DNA of 64,000 nucleotides from Azorinus chamasolen (GCA_963576725.1 OY755252.1:28205895-28269894), one strand, 5' to 3'; shown: positions 35,946 to 46,227, counted from the first letter of the stretch. Numbers and translations are program-made. The notes: generated by a model not told the origin, from the letters alone.

Positions 35946-35999
35946 AAAACTGTCGGTATTATATGCAGACGAACATGAGTTGATGCTAAAAGTGTGAAC

Positions 36000-36145
36000 C
36001 TTCTGCACTTAGAGAATTTGTCGTCTGCTAAATATGTCGTCCGCTTTAGTTTCAAAGGTATCTTTTCTTTATTTTCTTTTTGCAAAACAGGATGTCTGTT
36101 TGGATCTAGATTAGACGTCGATCCAAACCTGTTTACAATGTTTAT
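36000..36145 (-). mobile_element. T2 remnant, reversed
   Basis: TTGTCGTCTGCTAAATATG, TTTGCAAAACAGGATG, CTGTTTGGATCTAGATTAG and GATCCAAACCTGTTTAC. Confidence 0.5.
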
Positions 36146-36191
36146 TTAAAAGCAAGTCAGCTAGTGCCGCGAAAATTAAACGATCCGGTTA

Positions 36192-36192
36192 C

Positions 36193-36264
<72 letters not shown>

Positions 36265-36281
36265 TACAGAGGGAGAGAGAG

Positions 36282-36335
<54 letters not shown>

Positions 36336-36352
36336 ACAGAGAGGCAGAGAGA
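36192..36352. repeat. (GA)n microsatellite
   Basis: About 160 bp of GA repeats with interruptions (GATAGA, GGGATACAGAGG, GAGCGAGA) and a GGGGGGGGG run near the right end. Three overlapping frames on both strands are artefacts of this repeat. Confidence 0.97.
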
Positions 36353-36353
36353 A

Positions 36354-36417
36354 GCCTTAAGCAGCCGCCTGGCATTTAAGTTCAATAAATGAATGGTCGC
36401 ATCAGAATGTTCTACTG
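36354..36417 (+). mobile_element. A4 right half fused to (GA)n
   Basis: CCTTAAGCAGCCGCCTGGC, AATAAATGAATGGTCGC and AGAATGTTCTACTG. The left half of the A4 is absent; the microsatellite stands in its place. Confidence 0.7.
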
Positions 36418-36679
36418 TAGTCTGGCATTTAGTCTAAAGAGTAATGGGGTAAGCATCTTTGTAATTTACCGTCTGTTGTAATAAAAACTATTTACCCAGA
36501 CCAGTGTGGTGACTACTGCCAGGGAAGCATACGGTAATCAATCATATAGCACCAGTCTATTACCAAAGTATGTTTGTAGATGTCCCTAACTGTTGAAATA
36601 ATGTTTAGACCGTCTCATCAAAATTTCCCTGAACAAGTTTTATCGTTGACCAGAGGTCCAGATAAGATGAGTAAATTCA
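36418..36679. other. Non-coding, nothing certain
   Basis: A faint T2b trace (CCGTCTCATCAAAATTTC) near 36610. No frame supported. Confidence 0.35.
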
Positions 36680-36820
36680 AATGTTTTCAAAAATAACTCC
36701 TTTATTTCTCCACCAAACCCCATGCTGTGACCACTCTTTAGAATCGTTTCGAAGAGAGGATTCTCAAGAGTGGTCACAGAATAGGGTTTGGTTGAGAATT
36801 AACGATTTTAGTATTTGGGT
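36680..36820 (+). mobile_element. Fold-back I, reference copy
   Basis: AATGTTTTCAAAAATAACTC at left, AACGATTTTAGTATTTGGG at right. Hairpin 36709-36795: CTCCACCAAACCCCATGCTG to AGAATAGGGTTTGGTTGAG, tip TCGTTTCGAAGAG. No TTAA or TA duplication can be assigned. Confidence 0.83.
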
Positions 36821-36953
36821 ACGCACCTTTATCTGTAATTCGGTTGCCGCATTAGCGAGTCCGTAACAACGGCTTACAGTCCCTTTCATAATTTCTTGTT
36901 TTGAAAGAAAATATTGTTTTCGATATTTCAAACACATGCTGAATTGAAGCGTA

Positions 36954-37156
36954 CCGTAAAACCTGTCCGAATGGACCATCAAGAGAGGTATAGTTATGAG
37001 ACTGTAAGGCAAGTGGTAGCTTAATGCAGGTCAAAAGTAATGCAGAAAGCTCCTATAGGAGCTTTCTGCATTACGTTCGCCCTGCATTAAGCAACCACTT
37101 TAATTTTAAAGACACATGTTAAACAAATGAATGGTCCCTTAGAACAGGTTCTACTG
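36954..37156 (+). mobile_element. A4 MITE, complete
   Basis: 203 bp. CCGTAAAACCTGTCCGAATG to CCCTTAGAACAGGTTCTACTG (last 20: CCTTAGAACAGGTTCTACTG). Perfect tip GCTCCTATAGGAGC. Confidence 0.87.
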
Positions 37157-37162
37157 TACATG

Positions 37163-37386
37163 CATTTTGTCTGAAACTCGGTCGAATAACACCTGAAATG
37201 CGACCCCGCGATACTGTATTTCGTTAACTCTCAATAAATGTTGAAAAAACGATGTCGGCTAGAATGTGAACCTCGTGTTATTTAGACTACTGCCGGTTCA
37301 ATAAAGCTTTTAAAACATTGCTGACTCGACGTTTCACCTGGATCCAAACTATTTGTAAAATGACAGTCAAGTGGTGTGAAAAATAC
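37163..37386 (-). mobile_element. T2b pieces
   Basis: GTCTGAAACTCGGTCGAATA near the left and CGACGTTTCACCTGGATCC, AAACTATTTGTAAAATGAC near the right. Scrambled and worn. Confidence 0.4.
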
Positions 37387-37588
37387 ATAACCCTTTATTC
37401 CATAAAAACGCCTTTCTATGTTTTGCAAACAGAGTAGACCCAGATCAGACGGCTCGTTTAGGATTCGTCTGATCAGAGTCTGCTATGTTTGCTTATGGTA
37501 TAACAGAGATACGATTCTAGCTATTAATCTCATGTATATTCATGATAATATTATTTATTGCATGAATATTCATGGTGTAAAGGGTTAA
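37387..37588 (+). mobile_element. T1 MITE with internal deletion
   Basis: 202 bp. ATAACCCTTTATTCCATAAA at left, GGTGTAAAGGGTTAA at right. Stem GACGGCTCGTTTAGGATTCGTC has compensable changes. The block after TACGATTCTAG is missing. Confidence 0.83.
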
Positions 37589-37729
37589 CAAACTGCAAAT
37601 TTGTGTCATTTTACAGACTCCAAGAATGCATCATTTATAGACAAACTGACCTTAACCAATATATATTATATTGACTCAGCTGTTATATGAGAATACTCTA
37701 GCTACGAAAAAGGCATGTCTGCTCAAATT

Positions 37730-37865
37730 TGGATTTTGTGCAGTTTTGACTGCTTGCGATTCAGATACGCTTTTTGGGAAACTATTGAGTGTCAAACAGC
37801 TTGAATCTGTTGAGTAGCCGAGATAATCGGTGTCTCGTCCCAGCAGTTTTGAAATGCGTGGTTAA
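37730..37865 (-). mobile_element. T2b remnant
   Basis: GGGAAACTATTGAGTGTCAA, ACAGCTTGAATCTGTTGAG and GCCGAGATAATCGGTGTCTC. Confidence 0.5.
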
Positions 37866-37923
37866 TACAACAAAAAGAAAACATATAATCTAATAAAGCG
37901 CAAAATAATTTCTTATCTTCCCC

Positions 37924-38145
37924 GTGACCCATTCCCTGATATTGCCTTTATTTTGACGCCGCTGTAAAGGTCATTTTTTGAAACCATTGTGATAGATAGA
38001 GCATTTGCTCCATAGAATGCTCTATTTATCACAACGGTTTCAAAACTGCACAGTTCTAAAATGTCCCTTTTCCGTAGTAAATGTTTTTTTCGGTAGATTT
38101 ATTCAAAGAGGCTAGGTCTAAAATAGCCTATGAGGGAACGTGTTG
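37924..38145 (+). mobile_element. T5 MITE, complete
   Basis: 222 bp. Ends CCCATTCCCTGATATTG and GCCTATGAGGGAACG. Hairpin TTTTTGAAACCATTGTGATA to TATCACAACGGTTTCAAAA, tip TTTGCTCCATAGAATGC. Confidence 0.85.
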
Positions 38146-38154
38146 ATATACTTA

Positions 38155-38330
38155 GTACGATCTGACTAGCATTTGTAAACGTCTCTTTGATCGAGATGAG
38201 AAACCGAGTAACATTAGAATCCAAACTAATTGCCTACAATCGGTCCACAAGATTGCCAAATTTTTAAAAAGTACGGAGGGTCGAACAAATCAAATTTAAT
38301 GCGTAAAACATGGTCAGAAATCAACGTTTT
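38155..38330 (-). mobile_element. T2b remnant
   Basis: GATCGAGATGAGAAACCGAG, AGAATCCAAACTAATTGCC and AATCGGTCCACAAGATTG. Confidence 0.4.
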
Positions 38331-38534
38331 GGCAAAAAACAGTTTTTTTTTTGCTGCAGGAGAAGAGTGAATGCCATAAATTATTTCCTGTTCATCATTG
38401 TCTGAATGATAAGGTCAGAGTATGTTTATTCACACGAACAGAATATTGTGGGAAACTAATGAATACTAAATACTGACGGATAAAGTGGGCCATACAAAAT
38501 CACAACACAAGGTCGCTCTGTAGATTGATGTGAA

Positions 38535-38728
38535 AGTAGTCTTAACTGGACGTTTGGTGAAAACTATAGTTATATTTAGGCTTTTTTCTGCGTAATGCAG
38601 GATGAAAGTCACTGAAATAGCTCCTTTGTGAACTTCTGTAAGACTTTAATATTGCATTAAACTCCAATCTCTTATAAAGACTATCATTGATATTGACTTA
38701 AACATCAGGTTAAGATGTGTTTCACTAT
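38535..38728 (+). mobile_element. Class A element, degenerate
   Basis: CTGCGTAATGCAGGATGAAA, ATAGCTCCTTTGTGAAC and AATATTGCATTAAACTCC show a worn stem; the right end GTTAAGATGTGTTTCACTA is barely recognisable. Confidence 0.4.
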
Positions 38729-39522
38729 ACATTATTGATCATTAAATTATGTACTTAAGGTACTCAATGTTACATATTATGCTAACGGGTCTAGGCCCCA
38801 ACCTGGTGACCCTTAAAGCACGGTTATGTGATCATGGTCTACACTCTTGTTTCAACAATTAATTTTAAGATGTCACTGCGGCAAAAGCATTCTTAAAATC
38901 AAAATTAGACTGGGCTATAATAATATTTGGGTGAGTGCTTTGGAAATTAGAAAATGGGGCTTGACGTGAAAAACTCTTCAATAAACCCATGGTTTCAAAA
39001 CATAACCCATTGTGTTAGTTGTGTTCGATTTTTCTTATGAAGATTGTCAATTTGAACCCACATGGAAATGTGTCTATATATGATATAGAATAAACCGTTC
39101 ATCGACCTGTTCAAGAACATCTACGAAACAAAAACAACCCGAATAAGTACGTACACATCGGGGAATATTTATATGTGTCTTCGATATCAAATACTGAAGT
39201 TTTGTCTGCCTCAGCGTTTATTCAGTCAGTTTTCTTGTGATATAGTTGTTTCAGCATATAAACAAATGCAAATGATCTGTGTAATTTAGATATTGTAAAC
39301 GCGTTTCTAATATAGACCATCACTTTAAATGTACAAACTATGTTAATTATCTGTTTCTTAAAAGGATTGGTAAATCCTGCTTTTGTAACATTATAAAGAA
39401 TACTTTTAGGGCCTTAATTTATTTCTAGTATTGACTCAAAACGTAACATTGCGATACGAAACTCAGTTAACCCAAGGCAGTGCTATTTTTCTAATATGTG
39501 GGTAACTATCAATGCTTCTTTA
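38729..39522. other. Longest repeat-poor stretch outside the exon
   Basis: About 800 bp with no MITE ends, tandem repeats or supported frame. All six frames are closed at short intervals. It may represent the original intron or intergenic sequence. Confidence 0.45.
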
Positions 39523-39586
39523 GTCACCTGTCTTTTACCCAAACTACTTGATGTAATTTAGCGGTCGTTATAGAGAGGTTTAACTG
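39523..39586 (+). mobile_element. A1 right-end fragment
   Basis: CAAACTACTTGATGTAATTT and GTTATAGAGAGGTTTAACTG. No hairpin. Confidence 0.65.
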
Positions 39587-39870
39587 TATTCCGTTTGCAA
39601 GGTCGTTACAAAGCGATTGTATCATGTAAACGATTAATGTTTTGCTATAATTGATTTCCCGAATGTCTGTTCAGCATGAATAAAAAGGCCAGCAATTACT
39701 CTGAATAATCCTATTGACAGAGGATAGAAAATATAATGAATACTAAGCATTTGATGAGATAGACATGCCGATACCAATTCCGATTAACTATATGTCTTAT
39801 ATTGTTACATGTACATGTATATAGATAAGTCAAATACATTGTTGTGATGAATAGTATAGAGTTAGATGTA

Positions 39871-40075
39871 CAGTAAAACATCTCTATAACGGTCACTACA
39901 TTACATAAAACATTTTTTTGTTAAAGGCAGGTGGCTGCTTAAAGCAAATTGAAAGTAAAACAGAACGCTCCTATATGAGCGTTCTGTTTTACTTTCACCT
40001 TGCTTTAAGCAGCCACCTGCCCTTAATCCCAACTAATAAACACAATTTAGTGGCCGTTATAGAGAGGTTTTACTG
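39871..40075 (-). mobile_element. A1 MITE, complete
   Basis: 205 bp. CAGTAAAACATCTCTATAAC to TATAGAGAGGTTTTACTG. Tip CGCTCCTATATGAGCG; a T-run (CATTTTTTTGTT) in the left flank. Confidence 0.89.
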
Positions 40076-40084
40076 TAACATATT

Positions 40085-40169
40085 CAAAAGATAAACAGAA
40101 CAGACCCTAATCTGGGTATACTCCCTTTGCGTGTGGTCAAAAGCGTATCTATACGACAAAGGATTAAAC
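40085..40169 (-). mobile_element. T1 right part, tip deleted
   Basis: AAACAGAACAGACCCTAATC joins directly to TGGGTATACTCCCTTTGC, then GCGTATCTATACGAC and TTAA. Confidence 0.6.
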
Positions 40170-40211
40170 AGTTTTGTAAGAAAGAATATATTGCGTATAT
40201 ACAAACTAACT

Positions 40212-40296
40212 TTAACCTATTATCTCATATTGACGCCTTTTGACGCCTCTGTAAATGTCGCTTTTTGAAACCATTATGATAAATTGAGCACTTTTG
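40212..40296 (+). mobile_element. T5 left half
   Basis: TTAACCTATTATCTCATATT, GACGCCTTTTGACGCCTCTG and GAAACCATTATGATAAATTG. It stops near the hairpin tip. Confidence 0.65.
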
Positions 40297-40460
40297 TGAT
40301 CAGATTTCCTGAAAAACAGTTATCTATATAAGTCGTGTCTTCAGGGTTCACTTAAGTTGCACACGACCCGTTTTAGTTATGAACTTCATATACACCCGGC
40401 CAATAAATCACAGTCGGGTGGAGCTCATCACTTTAACCCAATTATTCCCATGTTATTGAA

Positions 40461-40696
40461 TCAACCCTTTCACCGCCGATGTCGCTTAAATGCACCACGA
40501 CAAATAGTGCAGTCCCAGATCAGACGCCGCCTTTTCAAGGCGGCGTCTGATCAGGGAATTCACTTTTTGTCTCAACCTCTATTTCTATTGCTTTATTCCT
40601 TTGAAATTTGCATTTATTTATCTCATTTCCTTATTGAACCAAATGATTTAACAAAATTGGATTGCAGACGACAATTATTGACACAGAAAGGGTTAA
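40461..40696 (+). mobile_element. T4 MITE, complete
   Basis: 236 bp, left TCAA, right TTAA. Ends CCCTTTCACCGCCGATG and TGACACAGAAAGGG. Stem CAAATAGTGCAGTCCCAGAT with tip CGCCGCCTTTTCAAGGCGGCG; the A/A mismatch is present. Confidence 0.9.
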
Positions 40697-40710
40697 AGAA
40701 AAGCTGTCCA

Positions 40711-40888
40711 GGGTCCATGCTTATAAAGCTTTTACTTGAGTCTGATTTTCGTTCTCAAGCTTTTGATTGGTCAGATTTGAGTTCTCAAGCTTTTGATTGG
40801 TCAGATTTGAGCCAAAGGCTCAAATCTGACCAATCAAAAACTTGAGAACGTACTCAGACTCAACTAAAAGTTTTATAAGCATGGACCC
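40711..40888. mobile_element. Fold-back L, copy 1
   Basis: 178 bp that is almost all inverted repeat: GGGTCCATGCTTATAAAGCT on the left, TTTTATAAGCATGGACCC on the right. The left arm holds a 30-bp direct duplication (40751-40780, 40781-40810; GTTCTCAAGCTTTTGATTGG) that the right arm lacks. Tip GAGCCAAAGGCTC. Confidence 0.9.
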
Positions 40889-40989
40889 AGATCTTGTGTT
40901 GGTACCCATCCGTTTTTCGTGTTCATGGAGTACAGGAAACACAATATTGGATGGTATAAGCCGTTAATGTCGATTGCTGCATCCAACAG

Positions 40990-41052
40990 TACAAACCCCT
41001 ATCATATGACTTCCTCAGAGGCCCTCTGATCTGGGTCTACTCTGTTTCATTA
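40990..41052 (+). mobile_element. T1 fragment
   Basis: CTTCCTCAGAGGCCCTCTG and GATCTGGGTCTACTCTGTTT. Half stem only. Confidence 0.5.
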
Positions 41053-41145
41053 TGCTCTTGTTGAGGGACACGGTGCACCAACTGATCAATATAGACGTTT
41101 CCATTGTCTGTTGTCTATGGTTTAGCCTTGGCTGTAACAGTCCCA

Positions 41146-41379
41146 TTAAACCTTTGATTCCCTGTTCTGTGTTTATGTAAGACATAATGACAACATGAAT
41201 ATCTGTAAGCTTGTATGATATCAACGTTTCGAGGGATTTATTGTGGGTTTTTTTCTTTTATCGCTTTGACAAAACTGTAGAATCAAATCTATATCATGTC
41301 AAAATCAAACAGAGCAGACCATGTGCATGCGACTCCTTTGCAAGTACGCGAAAAGGCGTTTATATAACGTAATTGTTAA
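41146..41379 (-). mobile_element. T1 MITE, reversed, stem damaged
   Basis: 234 bp between TTAA copies. TTTATGTAAGACATAATGAC at left; AAACAGAGCAGACCATGTG followed by GCGACTCCTTTGCAAGTACG, so the right arm is gone; GGCGTTTATATAACGTAATTG at right. Confidence 0.75.
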
Positions 41380-41610
41380 AACTTTTTGTTCAACATGTCG
41401 TCCCTTGAAATTTACTGGATGGTTTTAGTTGGAATATTTGTATTCCCTAGAATATCATAATCCATAACTATTACCATGGCGGCGTTTCACATAGCCTGGC
41501 CGTTAATGATCGTTGATTTGAATTGTAAATGAGAGGTGACTTGCTAACGAGTTTTGTGTCTGGATGTATTCACAGAAATAGGCGCAACCCTTATCTTATT
41601 ACAATAGTCT
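41380..41610. other. Non-coding, nothing recognised
   Basis: Unique sequence without supported frame. Confidence 0.4.
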
Positions 41611-41766
41611 GTGTCCATGCTTATAAAGCTTTTTAGTTGAGTCTGAGTTCGTTATCAAGCTTTTGATTGGTTAGATTTGAGTTTTCAAGCTTTTGATTGG
41701 TCAAATCTGACTAATCAAAACCCTCAGAACGAACTCAGACTCAACTAAAAGTTGTATAAGCATGAA
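41611..41766. mobile_element. Fold-back L, copy 2
   Basis: GTGTCCATGCTTATAAAGC to TTGTATAAGCATGAATAC. The tip is deleted (TCAAATCTGACTAATC) but the left-arm direct duplication is still visible, so that duplication predates the spread of the family. Confidence 0.82.
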
Positions 41767-41794
41767 TACTGGCTACTTATTAGAATTCTAATTC

Positions 41795-42187
41795 TGGATT
41801 TGGAAAACAGGCGTTAACTTAATGCAGGGCAAATGTAATACAAAACGTTCCAGTAATAGCTTTCTGTTTCACGTCTGCACTGCATTAACCCGTTCCCTTA
41901 TGACGCATCTGCAAACAGAGTAGACCCAGATCAGACGGCTCCTTTAGGAACAGTCTGATCAGGGTCTGCTCTGTTTGCTTATGATGTAATATAGATCTGA
42001 TTCTACTGCTTCTGTCTGAGGCAAAATGTCCAGTGTTCATATGCCATTATAAAGGTTAATCTTATTAATATTCATGACGTTAGTATTTCTTACATAAGTA
42101 TACAACAGGGAAAGGGTTAAGTAACTGCCTGTTATTACAGTCTCAACTGTTAATTAACCACGTGGTCGATTAAGAGAGACGTTACTG
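41795..42187 (+). mobile_element. Class A element split by T1
   Basis: Left arm GCGTTAACTTAATGCAGGGC, worn tip CGTTCCAGTAATAGC, then CTGCA before the T1. It resumes GTAACTGCCTGTTATTACAG and ends GATTAAGAGAGACGTTACTG. Confidence 0.7.
41885..42120 (+). mobile_element. T1 MITE nested in a class A arm
   Basis: 236 bp between TTAA copies. CCCGTTCCCTTATGACGC at left, ACAACAGGGAAAGGG at right. Tip GGCTCCTTTAGGAAC. The target is the GCATTAA of the class A right arm. Confidence 0.9.
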
Positions 42188-42199
42188 TAGTATACTGTA

Positions 42200-42250
42200 G
42201 TATAAATGACGTCATTATTTCTTACATGAATATTCATCAAGAATTAAGTC
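42200..42250 (+). mobile_element. T1 right-end fragment
   Basis: ATGACGTCATTATTTCTTAC and ATGAATATTCATCAAG. Confidence 0.55.
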
Positions 42251-42269
42251 ATATTCAACTCTTTGCATG

Positions 42270-42518
42270 TTAACCCTTTCCCAGTTGTTTATTAATGAAA
42301 GAAATAATGACGTCATGAATATTAATAAGATTAGCTTTTATAATGGCATATGGACACAGGAGATTTTGGCTCTGGCAGAAGCTGAAGAATCATATCTATA
42401 TTACTGCATAGGCAAACAGAACAGACTCTGATCAGACGGCTCCTGTTGGAGCCGTCTGATCTGGGTCTACTTTGTTTACAAAAGCGTAGAAATGCGCTCA
42501 CATAAGGGAAAGGGTTAA
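42270..42518 (-). mobile_element. T1 MITE, reversed, complete
   Basis: 249 bp between TTAA copies. Ends CCCTTTCCCAGTTG and CATAAGGGAAAGGG. Tip GGCTCCTGTTGGAGCC. Left arm CTCTGATC faces GATCTGGG. Confidence 0.92.
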
Positions 42519-42636
42519 TGGTGAATTGTGAGCAATCCAATCAGTTTTAAAGCACAATATTATGAGATAAATGGTTACTGGTGTGTCCCATTAGGACCCA
42601 GACTGATTACATGCATACATGGATTTTATTTAAACG

Positions 42637-42863
42637 TTTTACCCTATTATTGTTCATCTAAGAATTAATGAGAGGGTGAATATTAATTGGCTTTTTTATA
42701 ATAGCACATGAACACGGGGAATTTGACTTGTCGGTGGCGAAAACAGTAGAATCTATGTAGATTTATGTTATATACATATCAGACTCTAATGGAAGCCGTC
42801 TGATCTGGGTCTACGCTGTTTGCAAAGGCATATAAAGGGGAATACATGAATTGAAGGGATCAC
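42637..42863 (-). mobile_element. T1 MITE, reversed, worn
   Basis: TTACCCTATTATTGTTCATC, ATAATAGCACATGAACACG, GACTCTAATGGAAGCCGTC and GGGTCTACGCTGTTTGC. The left arm is deleted. Confidence 0.65.
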
Positions 42864-42939
42864 CCAATATAACTATTTACTCCTTAATAGATAAAACTAG
42901 TTAGATTACTTCAATCAATTTTTATTATACAATTAACAG

Positions 42940-43108
42940 AAAACTAGTTAACATCTATGCAAACAGAGAAACCCCAGACCAGACGGCTTCTGTAGGATCT
43001 ATTAGCTTAAAGAGTAATATAGATTTGATTCTATAGTGTCTGCCATGGCCTATCGTGCCTGTGTTCTTGTGACATAATAAATCTAACATGAATATTTATG
43101 AAGTGGGT
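42940..43108 (+). mobile_element. T1 MITE, worn
   Basis: GCAAACAGAGAAACCCCAGA, GACGGCTTCTGTAGGATC, ATATAGATTTGATTCTATAG and AACATGAATATTTATG. Confidence 0.55.
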
Positions 43109-43224
43109 ATGCACGAAGAAAAAGGTACACTTTCATAGCAACGTGAGTCCTTAACTCGCGACAAGGCAATTTCGCCACGTCAGAAACTGTTGTATGAAAT
43201 TATTTCATGTTATAAGCGCACATA

Positions 43225-43429
43225 CAGTAGAACCCCTCTAATACGACCACTTAATGAATAAACATGGATGTCTTTATAAGCAGGTGGTTGCTTAATGCAG
43301 GACAAAAGTAATACAGAAAGCTCCTCTGGGAGCTTTCTGTATTACTTTTGTCATGCATTAAGCTACCACTTGCCTCTACAACCCAGACTCATACCTCTTT
43401 TTGGTGGTCGCATTAGCGGATTTTTACTG
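43225..43429 (+). mobile_element. A2 MITE, complete
   Basis: 205 bp. CAGTAGAACCCCTCTAATAC to GCATTAGCGGATTTTTACTG. Tip AGCTCCTCTGGGAGCT; stem otherwise paired. Confidence 0.9.
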
Positions 43430-43577
43430 TTTAAACTATGATCAGACAACACAATATTTGCAAATTCGTTACGTACATATATAGAGTAAAGTGCTATTAA
43501 AGTCAAACTTATTTATGTTCAAACCAAGTACTATTGACACAGACATGCATTTATTGGTAGTTTTGTTTCTTTTTCAG

Positions 43578-43664
43578 CCTCGTGATACTAGGCAAATGGT
43601 AGGAATTGCGGGCGAGAAGGAGAGAACAGCATACAGTCCAGAAGTGCCTAGGTATGCCATGTAA
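43578..43664 (+). CDS. Weak candidate exon
   Basis: A 28-codon frame (PRDTRQMVGIAGEKERTAYS and further) opens right after TTTCTTTTTCAG and ends at TAA 43662-43664. The pyrimidine tract is good, but the frame is short and unrecognised. Joined directly to the exon at 7113 it would be in the wrong phase and hit a stop, so it could belong to the same gene only through another exon. More likely a chance acceptor. Confidence 0.12.
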   Translation, partial: PRDTRQMVGIAGEKERTAYSPEVPRYAM

Positions 43665-43809
43665 ACCTGGTGGAACAGCCAAGCTCAAGGCGATGGAAAA
43701 CACAGGAACTCTTGCTCAAGTCATCCTGTATAGAAACATTTTCAAAGGCCACATACGTCAACTGCATGTGCTCATATACAGCTTTGTGCGTATATAGCAC
43801 TAAGAGTAG

Positions 43810-44062
43810 TTAACCCTTTCTCTGTACTTGGTTTATTCAAACTGTCAATACCTACTGAATGTTCATGGACAAAACAGTTTTAATGAAATATGGAAGGTGT
43901 AACATTGCAGCCATTTTAAAAAAATGAAGATACACATCTATCGAATAATATTAACAAACAGAGTAGGTCCATATCAGGCAGCTCATTTAGGATCTTGGTC
44001 TGATCTTGGTCTACTATGTTTGCAAATGCGTGGAAATGCGTTTATATGAAGGAAAGGGTTAA
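43810..44062 (-). mobile_element. T1b MITE, reversed, complete
   Basis: 253 bp between TTAA copies. CCCTTTCTCTGTACTTGG at left, ATGAAGGAAAGGG at right. Stem worn: GGCAGCTCATTTAGGATC. Confidence 0.88.
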
Positions 44063-44184
44063 CATTAGGAATGGCAAACAGTGCCGACTCTGCTCATAAG
44101 GCTACTGAATACCTCTGACATAGATCTGCACTGTTTGCAACTGTCAGTACACTACATTCACTGTTTTCTGCACTCATAGGGTTA
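44063..44184 (+). mobile_element. T8-like remnant
   Basis: GGCAAACAGTGCCGACTCTG, then GATCTGCACTGTTTGC and AACTGTCAGTACACTAC; end CACTCATAGGGTTA. It shares the TTAA with the T1b copy. Confidence 0.5.
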
Positions 44185-44623
44185 CGAAGTCATGGATACA
44201 TGATGCACACAAACGTCGATAACCAGCAAAAAACAAGTGAACCCCACACACTGACAGCAGTGAAAACAGCTGATAGATACACGAAGAGTATAACTTGACA
44301 ATTACCTGTGCTGCAAGTTAATGAATAATAATGGTTTATTTTACTATTACCAATTCGTAATGATGCTTTTATGTCATTTGGACACTAAACTAAAACACAT
44401 GGCATTTATTTAAACCGGCATATGTTAGTTATTTTGGATTTTGTTTTATTTTCAGTGTATGTATATGGTCTTAATACGTAACGCTTTGCGGTCTTGCGGT
44501 CTTGCAACACAATTATATATGATATGTCCGTTCATTTGTTACTCGTTTTGATCCTTTATTTGAAAGAATGATTTGTACGGAAGATCGGATTTACTTTCCA
44601 GATAACTGTTATAATTTCAAATA
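44185..44623. other. Unique non-coding stretch
   Basis: No repeat ends or frames supported; a short direct repeat GCGGTCTTGCGGTCTTGC lies near 44488. Confidence 0.4.
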
Positions 44624-44763
44624 CAATAAACTCCTCTAAACCGGGTTTCTAACAGAGAAGAATATAGATACTTTGAGGCAGGTAGTTGCTTAATACTGGG
44701 TGAAAGTCACGCACAAAGTTCCCTAATAAGCTTTCTGCATGATTTTCACCCTACACTAAGCCT
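44624..44763 (+). mobile_element. A3 MITE, right end lost
   Basis: CAATAAACTCCTCTAAACCG, TAGTTGCTTAATACTGGGTG, tip AGTTCCCTAATAAGC, then CACCCTACACTAAGCC. It joins straight to a T1 fragment. Confidence 0.7.
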
Positions 44764-44909
44764 GGTAGAAACTATACAATTATATTTATATTATAACATA
44801 AGAAAAAAGAGCAGACCCTGATCAGACGGGTCCTGCAGGAGACATTTGAGCTTGGTATATTATGTTTGCAAAAGCGTAGAAAGGCGTATTTATGGAGTAA
44901 TGGGATTAA
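44764..44909 (-). mobile_element. T1 fragment, reversed
   Basis: TGGTAGAAACTATACAATTA, GAGCAGACCCTGATCAGACG, TCCTGCAGGAGAC and GGAGTAATGGGATTAA. Confidence 0.7.
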
Positions 44910-45016
44910 ACAGGACGGAAACCCAGACATTCCAAACAATGATTGCTTAATTCTTTAACCAAATATGTTAACCCGTATCGAGCACTATACCATCAGAAGT
45001 CCATATAAGATACGCG

Positions 45017-45162
45017 ATTTAAAACATTTTCAAGAATAACTTCTTTATTTCTTCACCAAACCCTACGCTGTGACCACTCTTTAGAATCGTCTCAATGAGG
45101 CGATTCTAAAAGGTGGTCACAGCATAGGAGGGTTTTGTATAGAAATGATGATTTTAGTATTT
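45017..45162 (+). mobile_element. Fold-back I
   Basis: AAACATTTTCAAGAATAACT to GATGATTTTAGTATTTGAG. Hairpin CACCAAACCCTACGCTGTG to CACAGCATAGGAGGGTTTTG, tip CGTCTCAATGAGGCG. Confidence 0.82.
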
Positions 45163-45429
45163 GAGACCACCAAGTTTACATAACTATATTGTCAGCCAAT
45201 TGCATTTATTATTTATATTGTCAAAGAAATAAGTGACCAGCGTGGTTTACGTGTTTTATGATCTCCTTCGTCATATTTCAAGACTCCATATAAAAGCAGT
45301 AGTCTTTAACCTTTCCTAACCCCGGGCTTGTCTCTTACACAATTCTACTGCGTGATCACACATTGGGTTGTTTGCAACATGGAGATCTTTGTAAATTGTA
45401 TGATAGATGTACACAGGTATAACTGTATG
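45163..45429. other. Mostly unique
   Basis: A worn T element may lie at 45318-45400 (TTAACCTTTCCTAACCCCGG). No frame supported. Confidence 0.35.
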
Positions 45430-45697
45430 TTAATATGTCGACTCTCCACCTGATGAACATTCATGTAAGAAATAATGGTGTTTGAAGTTTTATAATGGCA
45501 CCATGACCAAGAAAATTGGTTCCAATAGCACCACGTGTAAAAGGGGAATTTTGACCATGGAGAAAACTATAAAATCAGATCTATACTGTATTATTATAGA
45601 ACAGAGCAGACCCAGATCACACGACTCTTACAGAATCCACTTGATCGGGATCTACACTGTTTTCAAAGGCCTTAAAGGGCATACAGACAAGGTTAAT
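45430..45697 (-). mobile_element. T1 MITE, reversed, worn
   Basis: TTAATATGTCGACTCTCCAC at left; ATTCATGTAAGAAATAATGG; stem GAACAGAGCAGACCCAGATC to GATCGGGATCTACACTG; TTAA at right. It carries an extra block GGTTCCAATAGCACCACG. Confidence 0.72.
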
Positions 45698-45724
45698 TAC
45701 TGAAGAAGAATGTTAGTGTAAACA

Positions 45725-45806
45725 TATCGAGGGCCTGGGGCAAAACTATTGTAACTCCTTCACTTTGTGATGGAGTTACAATAGTTTTGCGCCAAGCCCT
45801 CGATAT
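45725..45806. repeat. Fold-back M, copy 2
   Basis: TATCGAGGGCCTGGGGCAAA to TTTGCGCCAAGCCCTCGATA, tip CTTCACTTTGTGATGGAG. The two M copies differ at several bases while most pairs within each stem are kept. Confidence 0.87.
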
Positions 45807-46002
45807 GGCAAATATATTGTAATGCATTGTGTGATAAATTTATGTTTATTCAGTTCTGTTTTCGCAACAGTTTATAACTGGATAAGCTGTAACTGTACAA
45901 TGAATATATATTTATTAATGCATAGAGGTCACATATTTAATTCAATTAGCGTTAAACCATAGAAACATTATATTGTTATGATAATGATGGCTATTTAATA
46001 TC
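45807..46002. other. Non-coding, nothing recognised
   Basis: AT-rich unique sequence. Confidence 0.35.
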
Positions 46003-46220
46003 GGAACCCATTCCTCCATAGGCTATTTTTAGATCCAACCACTTTGAATAAATCTACCGAAAAGGAGCATTAACAAGAAACAATGAAACTTTTAGAATTT
46101 TGTAGTTTGAAACCATTGTGATAAATAGAGCATTTGATCCTATATATATTTATCACAATGATTTCAACAAGTGACTTTTACAGAGGAACAGAGTGGCGTA
46201 TTGATGGAGGAAATGGTTAA
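46003..46220 (-). mobile_element. T5 MITE, reversed
   Basis: GAACCCATTCCTCCATAGGC to GATGGAGGAAATGGTTAA. The right arm of the hairpin is partly deleted: ATAGAGCATTTGATCCTATA then TATTTATCACAATG. Confidence 0.82.
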
Positions 46221-46227
46221 TCTGTAG

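Noticed and set aside
36157..36385. Arg-Glu or Ser-Leu repeat proteins on both strands
   Set aside because: Pure reading of the (GA)n microsatellite in several frames.
40357..40845. 162-codon forward frame
   Set aside because: It spans a T4 MITE and part of fold-back L; no coding character outside these repeats.
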